A stretch of DNA of 64,000 nucleotides from Cricetomys ansorgei (Eukaryota; Chordata; Mammalia; Rodentia; Nesomyidae): assembly GCA_026225945.1 (NCBI GenBank), contig JAMJFZ010001657.1, positions 3,506,001 through 3,570,000 of the forward strand, given 5' to 3'. The notes under the pieces are model-generated. The model made no database searches and was not told the DNA's origin. It was given only the letters and a program-made list of their open reading frames with translations. The translations under genes were made by a program, and so were the position numbers. The number at the start of each line of letters is the position of its first letter. The stretch's first letter is position 1. Below are positions 12,440 to 22,800 of this stretch, piece by piece.

Positions 12440-12753
12440 CTATATCAGGAACCTGAGACTTTGGGAATTGCTTAAGGATGGCGGCCCTCGGCTTCACTTC
12501 CCATTTCATAACGGAAGCCCCGCACTCGGGTTAGCCCGGAGATCCTTCCGCGCCGGTCCTACATGGATTTGCCCGGGAGCCAGCCGAGACGACGGACCAC
12601 ACCTCTTCCGGGAGACCCCGCGCAGACCGGAAGTGGGCGGGGCATATCCTCAGCGCCTACTCGAATTGGTTGGAGCCGCCGTCGCTTTTCGCTCCGAGGA
12701 GACAGGACAACGCCCGCGGGCTCGTCATGAAGGCTGCGGCTGCAGCTCCTGCG
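12440..12753 (+). promoter_or_regulatory. Trim35: TRIM35 promoter and 5' UTR in a CpG island, possibly bidirectional
   Basis: There is no TATA box. Visible sites are a YY1-like GATGGCGGC at 12477-12485, ETS/GABP-type cores near 12512, at 12605-12612 (reverse) and at 12626-12634 (ACCGGAAGT), a GC box GGGCGGGG at 12635-12642, and an inverted CCAAT (ATTGG) at 12665-12669. The CpG-rich block continues through coding exon 1. In human the PTK2B 5' end lies divergently within a few hundred bases of TRIM35 (established gene order). A divergent non-coding first exon could therefore start here on the - strand, but no clear antisense splice donor decides it. Confidence 0.75.
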
Positions 12754-13188
12754 ATGGAGCCGGGACCTTCTGTGTCCCCGGGGCCTTCGCGTTCCTTCAA
12801 AGAGGAGCTGCTGTGCGCCGTGTGCTACGACCCGTTCCACGACGCGGTGACGCTGCGCTGCGGCCACAACTTTTGCCGCCGGTGCGTGAGCGGCTGCTGG
12901 GAGGTGCAGACGACGCCCTCCTGCCCGGTGTGCAAGGAGCGAGCGGCGCCCGGGGAGCTGCGCACCAACCACACGCTCAACAACCTGGTGGAGACCCTGC
13001 TGCGCGAGGAGGCCGAGGGCGCGCGCTGGACCGGCCGCCGGTCCCCGCGCGTCTGCCGCACGCACCGCGCCCCGCTCACGCTCTTCTGCCTGGAGGACAA
13101 GGAGCTGCTATGCTGCGCCTGCCAGACCAATGCCCGGCACCAGGAGCATCGCGTGCAGCCCATGAGTGACACTGCGAAGGACTTCCGG
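12754..13188 (+). CDS. Trim35: TRIM35 coding exon 1 (RING and B-box 2)
   Basis: This exon encodes residues 1-145 and ends at phase 0 in a donor reading CGG|gtgagc. It carries the whole RING and B-box 2. The start was chosen at 12754 because it matches the family N-terminus (MEPGPS...) and has a strong context, with G at -3 and G at +4. An upstream in-frame ATG at 12727 would add nine mostly alanine residues in a weaker context. The exon is very GC-rich and lies inside the CpG island. Confidence 0.96.
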
Positions 13189-13807
13189 GTGAGCATCACG
13201 CAAGCCCGGCCTGGGGACCCCGGGCTATCCCACCCCCTCTCCCTGTCCCTCCCCCCAGGTCTAGCAACCGTCTTGCCCGCCATCCATGCCCCTCTGAACA
13301 ATGTCCTAGTGGGAACCGCCCTCAGACATTCATGTTTGGCACGGTCAGTTAGAAGTGGAGAAGGCCAAGCCCTAGCTCGGGTTCTGAGGCCTTGAGATGT
13401 CTCCCAGCCCAGCGGGGCCTCACGATTACAGAGCCATAGGAAACGAACGCCTGTGGCGCTTGCGGGCCGGCTGCCTTACTCCTCTTACTCTTTTAGCATG
13501 CAAATATCTGGAGTTCCAGTGGCTATAATTAAACCAGGAGCTGCTGACACAGCAAAACTAGCGTGGGGAAGGGTGGGGGTCGGTGCTCCGAGAGATCGAG
13601 CTATGGCTTCATACATTCCAGGCAAGTCCTGCGCAGCTGCATCCCTAACCTAGTTTTGATTTTGTGCCAAGCTCTTAAATTAGCCAGGCTGGCCTTGAAC
13701 TTGCTCTCTGCTTGCCTCAGCCTTGTGAGTGGCAGAGATTACAGGCCTGTGGCACTGCCCACTGAAAAGTCTTTGTTCTAAAGTAGAATTTTTTTTTCTT
13801 CTTCTTC

Positions 13808-13838
<31 letters not shown>

Positions 13839-16800
13839 AAGGCAACAAGGTCAGTCATTTTCGAAAACATTTGACCTTATCGCGTAGAAATGCATGCTCT
13901 GTTGCTTTCCAAAGCACTCATATTGGTATCAACTGAGTTTTTAAAAAGGACTTCTGAAATGTCCCTATCACTCTGGCAGAGCCTGTTACTTTTATTATTT
14001 TTTTGAAGCTATGAATGGACTGTGAAACTTTTAAATTTGTTTCATTGGCTACTAATACATGGGTCAAACCCACAGTTGGGAATGCCCAGGTTAGCTGCCA
14101 GAAAGCCTAACAGTGAAGAGGAGGCACTGCAAGTGCCCACAGCGCTGATCTGCAGGTGCCTTTCCTCACCTGTGAAAGGGCTTCGTTGAGAATCAGCAGA
14201 GTTGATTGCAGTACTTTACGGAGTGGAGGGGGGCAGATGCATGCCATCCACGTGCATGTCACTCCAGTCATCAGACCTGCTCAGCAGTGGTCCACAGCGG
14301 TGCTTGTTCCCACGTCCCCACTAGCAGAAGTGCTAGATCCCTATTTGGCATAGCTGAAGTGGGCAGCTCAGAGGCTTGGGCCCTGGTTCGAATTCCCCAG
14401 AACTGGCAGAGGTACAGATTAGCATGGGTGTTGCCCCCAGGATGGTGTCAAGCCTCAACTGAAGATCTGTGATTCCCAAGGACAGGAAGCATGAGCCTGG
14501 AGACAGCCTTCTGTTCTTGCTGGGTACCTTGTACAGGGAGGTCTAAGGGACACTGGGGAGATGAGTACATTGTTAAATAATTGTCACTCTGAGGGAGCTT
14601 ATCTCAAAAATCTGAAGAAAGTAGAGGCATTAACCAGGTGAAGGAGGCTAGAAGAGATATTCGCAGGCAGATGTAGCAGCATATGGAAGGTTCTAGAAGA
14701 GAGAATGCTTTAGACACCAGGTGAAGCCCGTAGGCCTGAGTCTTATTTTTTGTTTTAGGGTGGTGGTGTGAGGTCACTGGGTGCTCAGTGTGCATGTAAG
14801 AGCAGGGAGTGGGGTGGTCTCCGAGATCCCAGGAGAGCACAAGCTGTGTGCTCAGCCAGATGCAGCACATCCTCTTCATTTACTCATTTGTGAAATCAGC
14901 ATACCGAGGTGTTTGGGCTGCTCAGATCCATAAGACAGCACTTCTGTCCTAGTTAATCTCATCTTGACACAGCCTCAGGTCATCTGAGGGATTTTATTGA
15001 GGGATTGCCCAGGAAGGATCAGCCAAGAAACTGTCTAGATTGGTGATTGGTGTGGGAGGACCCTGTACAATGTAGTCCTGGGTGGTGTAAGAAAGCTAAC
15101 TGAACGTGAGCCAGAAGGCAGCATACCTGTGCGATTTCCACCATTTCTGCATTGATTTCCTGGTCTGACATCCTTCAGCGATGAAGTATGACCTAGAAGT
15201 GTAACCTGGAATAAACCCTTTCTTCCCTAAGTTGCTTTTGGTTGTCATGGCAAGAGAAAGCAAACCAGAATGCTCTGCTTCCAGAAGTTGACATTTCAGA
15301 GGCGGTGAAGCAGTCGGTAGATAAGCATAGTTCTTCGTCGTTGGGTGTAGGTGTGAGTTGGGGGAGCAAGCAGCACAAGAAGACTCACTACCAGGTAAGA
15401 GCGCTGAGACTGCTAGACTAAGCTCAGCCCTGCTGGGTACCCTCAGGAATCCCCAGAGGTGGGTGTGTAGAAGAAAGATCCCATTGGCTACCATGTGATA
15501 ATCAAGCAGCAGTGATCTTTGAGGGCTTACTTTCTTTGTGCTAGATGTTCTTAAATATTAAAAAAATCTTGACTGTGGCGTAAAGTACAACTCCTTGAGT
15601 ATCTGAAGGTGTTTCAAGAATGAGACCCTGACCCTATCAGTGAGTGAATCCTTTCACGGGTTCATTTAATGGCCTCATTGGGAGGTGGTAAGTTAGGAGG
15701 TAGGGCCTAGTTGGAAGGCAGTTTGTGGGATGTATCCTTGGCAGTATCTTGTATCCCCTCTTTGCTCTCCTTCTTGGCCACCATGATGTGAATGGTACTC
15801 TCTGCTCTCTCTCCCCCACTCCTGTAATGGACTGAACTGACACTTTTGAATCTGAGCAAAATGAAGAATTCTTCCCTTAGTTGTTTAGTTAGGCTTTTGG
15901 GTCCCAGCCCTACAAAAATAATAAAGGCCATATACGTTAGTTTTCTATTACTGCTGCTGGGCAGATCCATTAATGGAACACTGAAGGGGGTGTTGATGAG
16001 CTGAGATTTTGTCCTACCACAGTGGGACCTGAGGGAAGGGGTGACAAGATTTTGGAACATGGCATAGCTGATCAAACCAGAGATCAAGAAAGAACCTGAA
16101 TGTTGAGAGGACCGTAGGAAGTCCTCAAGTACGTGTTTCTTGAGTTTGGATAGAGTACACGTTTCTTTTGTGTATATGGGTGGGCTTGTTGTGGAGAGCC
16201 CCCTGACCTTGAGCTCAAGTTGTGCTGTGTGCCTTTGGCTAAATCTCATTTGGGACAGCTGTTGAGCAAGGCTAAGTTGTAAAACAAGACAAGCCCAGAG
16301 GCAGCTCATTTCAGGGACATCAAAGATTACTTAAACAGACCTTCCTTCTTAATCTCACAAAGCAGGATGATGGCTTTGTGGTTAACTACAGAACAGTAAT
16401 GTTTTGTATGTATTTTGATTTACCTTGTTGATTGTAACCTAGTGCTTACACACATACACAGATCAACCTCGTGATCATTAACCGCGGCTTGCAAGCACAG
16501 CTGGTTCACCCCATGTGATCGTTGCCTTGGAAACTGCACGTGTGTCTCTGGTGGGGAAGGGTCTAAGAATCTGAGAATAGTTTTAACTATTTGGCCAGTT
16601 CGGCCCCTGTGAACTCAAGATACAGTGTGCACGTGTTCCGGTTTTTCAGGCTGCCCCCAGCGCCATCCGAACTGGTAAGCTGGCCTTACCAAGTTATGAT
16701 GTGTTATATGCGTGCATGGTGTTAGAGGGCAGTAGGCAGAGGCAGATGTCAGCCTTTCCTTGACCTCTTTCTGCCTTTACGTTTTGAGAGCCAGCCTCTC

Positions 16801-19800
16801 ACTGGGTCTGGAGCTTGTTGATTCATCTGTTTGTTGGCTGTTGAACTCTAGGGATCTAGCAATGGGGTTACAAGATGTGTTGGTGGTAGGGATCAGAATT
16901 GAGGTTCTTGTACTTAAATGACACACACTTTACTGGTGGATCATCTCCCCAACCCCACAATTCTTCTCGAGGGACAAAGTATCCCAGCAGTATAGCTTAG
17001 ACGTGCTGCTGCTTATGTGCATATGGACAGAGTTCCTCTTGCCTGTGTCACACGCAGTGGTAACCAAAAGAAGCTGACAGTGTTTCACTTATAAGAAAAA
17101 TCAGTGTAATTCTAACTAGGAGATTAGTTTCAGAGTTTTGCCTTGTTGAAATTAAATCTTTATCCTTGGCAAAGCTCTGTTAGATGAGTTCTCCGTTTAC
17201 TTTCCTTAGAGTGAGAACCTGGTTAGCCATCCAGTGTTGCTGATGAGCTCTGAAACTCGGACTGCCCAGCTGCCTGCATGTGGGCCAGCACATTCTTTCT
17301 TTGCTCAGCTTCACATTTCTCTTGTCAGACGGTGACTAGTATAGGATAGTGCCCAGTGAGCCAAGGTGGTAGGTCAGTACTGTGTGAGGTGAATCAGGGT
17401 AGGTTTATCTTAATATATTTGGGGGTCGTCTTTGGCGAAAGTGCTGAAACACTCATAGACAACTTGGCAGATCTCCCGAGTATACAGTCAGGTCAATGGG
17501 GACTATGGGAGACATTTTACCAACAAGCAGATGGAAACTTGGGGAATACTCGCCACTCACTGATGAAGAAATGCAGCCACTCTGTAGAGATGGGGCGTGA
17601 ACGCCATCTCCTAGTAATGTCAGAAGTGACACCCAGAAAGCCTCACCAACATGACTGCCTAGACATGAGCTGAACTAGGATGACACCACCAGCGGACATT
17701 CTAACATACATGGGGGAAGACCATCAAGCCTCAACCCTACACAAAAAACTATAAGCAACTAATGTTGCAAGGAGAGAGACTTCCCAAGGGAGAGCCACCA
17801 AGTGGTTATCCAATACCAAATGTTAAACCCTTAAAAAACACAAATTCGAGTAGCATCACACAGACTGAGCAGGTTGTATTTAAGAATATATGTGTAAATA
17901 CATATATGCATGCAATAACAATGAAAAAAGAGGCCATAAATTTGAGAGCAAGCAAGGAAGGTTTGGAGAGAGGAAAGGGAAGAGAGAAATGATGTAATTA
18001 TAATCTCAAAAATAGAAGAAAAATTACAAAAAAAAAAAAAGATTATGGTGGGGAGTGATAAAGTGAGACACCTACCTCACACGCCCTCCCCCCAAGCCTT
18101 AAAGAGCATGTGGGTGCATGCATGCCACAGGATACATCCGTACCCCTAAAAGAAGGAAAAAAAAAAAACCTTAAAAAATTTTAAGTGGGAAGAACTAGTT
18201 GGATGTGATTGCTCATGCCTATGATCCCACTTGGCAGGAGAACCTCCATGAGTTCTGCATAGTGAATTTAGGCCAACCTGTGCTCTAGAGTAATATGTAA
18301 AACAAGTTGGAGGGTGGGGGTGCTTGAGTTTGCTGACGGAAGTGTTTGCTGTGGTCCCAGCACCATTAAAGGAGAAGGTGGGATGTGGAGGCATGTTAGG
18401 TGAGACCTTACTTGAATATTTCACCTCTTGGGAAATGACTGGAACCATTCACATTGTCACCGTGTTCATTAGTGGCCACAGACAAGTCCAGTTTGGAAGA
18501 TTCCAGACTGAGCTGATAGCCATTGCCATCCTGATGGTATCCCTACGGCTCTGAAGTTCTAGGAACAGCCATAGCTAGATCCCGGCTGTTGTTTGCTGCA
18601 CCGTGACCAGTTGGGCAGAGGTCCAGCTCCGGAACCCCTGAACCGTGCTCTCCACCTGCACCGGGTGTCTTCGGTGCTGGATTAGAGTAATGAGGTGGGA
18701 AACACACAGTTCAAGGTTGGAGCTACACCGAGCTTCCTGCTGTGCCCACAGCACTTGGAGCCAACTGGCTCCCCTGGCTTGTGGTTGGACTCCACAGTGG
18801 AACTCCAGCCAAACTCCAGCCATGAACTGGTGTTCTGGGTCCCCTGCCTGGCCTCCATTGCTAACTTGTCTCTATATCCCTCACATTAGGCCAAATGTAA
18901 GAACATGGAGCATGTGCTACGAGAGAAAGCCAAGGCCTTCTGGTCCCTGAGGCGCACATACGAGGCCATTGCCAAGCACAATGAGGTGAGTGAGTGCTGG
19001 GCCAGGTGGGGGATCGGGGAGGACTGAGAGGGGAGGGGAGGGTGAGTCCCAGGCTTTGGCTGATGCAGAATTGGCCTCCACTGAGGCTTCATGCCAACCA
19101 TGCCTTTAGATAATGATGGGGCTACTCTGACAGTCTGATGAAGGGCATGGCCAGGCCAGCAGCCCCAGGAGTGGAGCAGTAAGCTACCTGCATCATCTGT
19201 ACTGTGAGTTAAAGATAACTTTTCCAGTTCACGGTCAAACCAGTGGTGACCTCGGGCTGTGTCAGACTCTCTTCCTTCACAGCTGTGACTCGCCTGCTCT
19301 CTCCCCCTCCTCAACTCTCCTGCAGCCAACGTCTGGGCACTGGAAGAGTCTTTATTAAACCACGTCAGCCGTGTAATTCTTGTTCTTAAACTGCCCACTA
19401 GTGTCCCTTCCCCCTGATTCTTGTGGCCTCAAGAATCCAGGCAAGCCCCTTAGCCCACCCAAGTAAAAAAGAATCTGCCTCCATGCAGTTTCTGTTGCAG
19501 CATTAAGAATGGTGTGTGGAAATACTGATGGAGAGAGGCCTGCACACGCCTCACAAGCCAACAAGCTTACTTGAGGCTTCCTCTGTCTTTGGGGAATATT
19601 GGCATCACACATGTATTAGTCAAGGTTCTCCGGAGAAACAGAACGGCCTCCATTATTTCTGAATTCCAGCTAATTACAGATGCAGTCAAGTTGACAACCG
19701 AAAATGCCATCACTGCATGTCAGCCCTGAATGTACCGAACTAAACGTGGAGTTACATGTATGCATTTCATCGTGTTGATGGCGTTACCGCATGTTCTAGT

Positions 19801-22800
19801 TCGGATTCTGTCGCTGTGACACACACCATAACCACAGCCAACTTACTGGAGGAAAGGGTTTGTTTCAGTGTGTAGGCCACAGTCTCTCATTGAGGGACTC
19901 AGAGCAAGAACTCAAGACAAGCCTGCTCACTATTGCATAAAGCATGATCTGACCAAAGAACTTGCTTCACTGCTAAGAAGAACAGCAGGAACCATGGAGG
20001 ATGCTGTTTGCTTGCTGGCTCACGGACCAGCTTCCAGACCACCTCCTCAAAAACAAAAAGCTGTGTTTTAATACACAATCCTACTCTTTCTATGAGTCTT
20101 TGGAGCTTCGTGTGCTCAGGAGTAATTGCCTCATTCCACAGACAAATACTTCTTTGCTTTTTCTCTAAGGATCTATGTGGTTTGTCCTCAATGCTTTTGT
20201 GGTTATGACTTGGAATGTGTGTGTTACCAAAATAAATACTTGCTACAGCTATAGTAAAGCCTCTCCCTGAGACACAGTCAAGGCCTTGGGCATCAAAGGC
20301 AGATAACTTGTAGAAGTTTATCATTCGTGTCTGCCTTTAGAGCTCCCCTTGCTGTTGAGGATCCTAAACAGAAGCAGAACACTGATTGGGGAGGAGAGGG
20401 TGAGGCTGCCATTTATATGCAGTGATTGCAGCTTTAAAAATTACCAAACAGCTGTTCACGGTCCCTTTTGAGTCTGGATCTACAGAGGTGCCCTGATCTT
20501 TATCTCTATGGGTTTTTCATGTCACACATAGAGTGTTGAGTTGCTTTGCTAAAGGTAGTCCCCAGTTGGGGCGCCCTAGACCACCCACACCTGACCTTGC
20601 TGACTTCTTCCTGCTCCGATGCAGGTGCAGACAACTTGGCTGGAAGGCCGCATCCGGAATGAGTTTGACAAGCTCCGAGATTTCCTGAGAGTGGAAGAAC
20701 AGGCCACCTTGGACGCCATGAAGGAAGAGAGCAGAAAGAAGCACCTGCTGGCTGAGGAGAAGATGAAACAGCTGGCAGAGCAGACTGAGGCGCTGGCTCG
20801 AGAGATTGAGCGTCTGCAGATGGAGATGAAGGAAGATGACATGACCTTCCTCATGGTAAGAGGCTCGGCATCTGAACTAAGGGTGGGGACGGGGTCAGGG
20901 AGCCGCAGCTTGGCGGCCATGAATATCCCCCACCCCACCACCGTCCTTACTAACTCTTGCTTCTCTTTTGGTTTGTTGTTTCTCTCTCTACCCCTAAATG
21001 AAGTTTAAAATTGTATAATACAATAATATAATTGTATAAAAATTTAAATTGTATAATAATTTAAACTTTTTAAAAAATTACGTTTTTATTTAAATTGGAT
21101 AAGTTCACATTGCAAAGTGCCTGTGTGCAAGTCAGAGAATAGCTTATAGCAGTCAGTCTTCTTTAACTGCGTGGGTCCCAGAGATCAAACTCAGGTCATC
21201 AGGCTTTACAGCAAGCACCTTGACCCACTGGCCCCAATTTTTTTATCTTGGTATTCTCTCTCTCTCCTCCCAGCTCTCTCCTCCTCCCTCTCCTCTGCCT
21301 CCCTTTGCCATGCTGGATCCATAGCGCAGGCTTTGTGCTCGACAGGACTCTTACAGAGACACATGCCTGGCCCTTTATCTTTTTTTCTTCTCTTTTTGGG
21401 GGTGGGGTGGGGGAGGGTGTTGAATGGGGAGCAGGATCTCACTCTGCCTTCTTTCTCTCTTGTTAAGACAGAATGATCCCATACACATACAGAGAAGGAG
21501 TCCTTTTCTTCCTATGAAAACATGGTTCATTTTCTTTCTTTTATTGATTTTGTCCTTGGAGAGAAGTTTCTATGACTTGAAAACTAGCTTGTGAAACAGT
21601 TCTAGTGGCAAGGTGGTCTTTTTGCTTCCAGCACAATAGGTGAAGTCTCTGGAAAGAGTCTTCATATGGTGGTGTAAGAAGGGACAGGGGCATTTCCATG
21701 TTCAGAAGCCTTAACCAGGATGTCTTCTGTACCCAGAATGCCCCTGGGAGGAAAAAAAAATCACTTGATGGGTTCCAAAAGCTGGGTTCCTTGCTGACCT
21801 TGCTTAGGAAACGGGACATGTCGCCTTGCCCTGTGCTCACTGTGTCTTCAGGAGTGATTTTGGTTCAGAAGTTGTGTGGTCTCCATGCGAGGCAAGAAGG
21901 TAGTTTGGGAGTCTGACCCCGAGCATTTTATTTTAGGCATATTTAAGGCCAGCACAATTTGAAATTTTTCTTGGTGATTATTAACTCAGTCTTGTGTGCA
22001 CAATAAAGCAAAGTAAAGATCGGACCTGACTACATTGAAACTCTTTGTAAGGCACACGTGACACCTTTCATAAAGATGGGTTCTGTAGATTGGACTACAT
22101 GTGATGCTTTCCATAAAGATGGGTTCTGTAGATTGAGAGAGAAAAAATTATGATAAAGGTCTGTGGGAGGATCTGTTGTGGTCTCCCATCACACAGATAG
22201 TGCGGAGGTCACCCAGCTATTAACCATGTCCACTCCCAGCCTTCTGGGAGGATAACAGATTATGAATTCCTTCCTTTGAAGAAACAACCCTGTGTATTTA
22301 ACATTCCAGGTTTCCCTAGTGCTTATCTGTCAGCACAAAGATCTCTGTATGAGTCCTCCGACTGGGTTGGTTTTCAGGGTTTCCTTTGCTATTAGGCATT
22401 TCCTGAAACTCCATATGAATTTTAGGATCAGTTTTAAGTGTTGCAAAGAAGGCCCCTGGCCTCGTGTACAGTGAGCAAGTTGTCAGACTCCTGCATCCTT
22501 ACCCTGAGACCTCCAAGGGGTGACATCTGTCAGAAGTGTCCTGCATTCTCTTAGTCTTGAGTCTCTGCTTTTTCTTTCTTTTTTCCAGAAACACAAGAGC
22601 CGAAAGCGCCGGTAAGTTGCCAAACGTGATTTTGGGGGGTGGGGGTGGGCTGAGCAAACAGAAAGCCAGGGCTGCACTGTTCAGTGAGTGAAGGGCCAGG
22701 CGAGTATTGCATCCAGCTGGATGGAGTCCAGAGGGAGAAGCAAAGGCCAGCTAAGGGGAACTCTTTAAAGGCATTCAGGTCCTGGTTGGCATGGATGCAG

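Larger units (their letters stand above)
13189..18889 (+). other. TRIM35 intron 1
   Basis: A 5.7-kb intron from gtgagc to ...attag. It contains an old B1-like SINE and a poly-T run near 13.8 kb, two LTR-like repeats (14.95-15.27 and 15.6-15.96 kb), a B4-type SINE, an L1 3' end (17.64-18.04 kb) and an old B1. Between these I see no further coding exon. Confidence 0.85.
20856..22588 (+). other. TRIM35 intron 3
   Basis: A 1.7-kb intron holding an A/T-rich patch near 21.0 kb, a B3-like SINE relic (21070-21235, - strand) and a two-copy 43-bp tandem duplication at 22051-22135. No exon is seen inside. Confidence 0.85.

Noticed and set aside
12468..13301. Other long frames overlapping TRIM35 exon 1 on both strands
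   Set aside because: GC-rich sequence gives long spurious frames. The RING/B-box frame is the one with family conservation and correct splice phase.
13189..13395. Reading through the exon 1 donor to a stop at 13395 as a short TRIM35 form
   Set aside because: The donor gtgagc is strong and the canonical joined exons give the full conserved protein. Intron retention has no support in the sequence alone.
14340..14440. tRNA-like text ggttcgaattccc near 14390
   Set aside because: No cloverleaf could be built around it; it is more likely a SINE scrap.
15707..16309. A 200-codon - strand frame in TRIM35 intron 1
   Set aside because: No recognisable domain, and much of it overlaps an ancient LTR relic.
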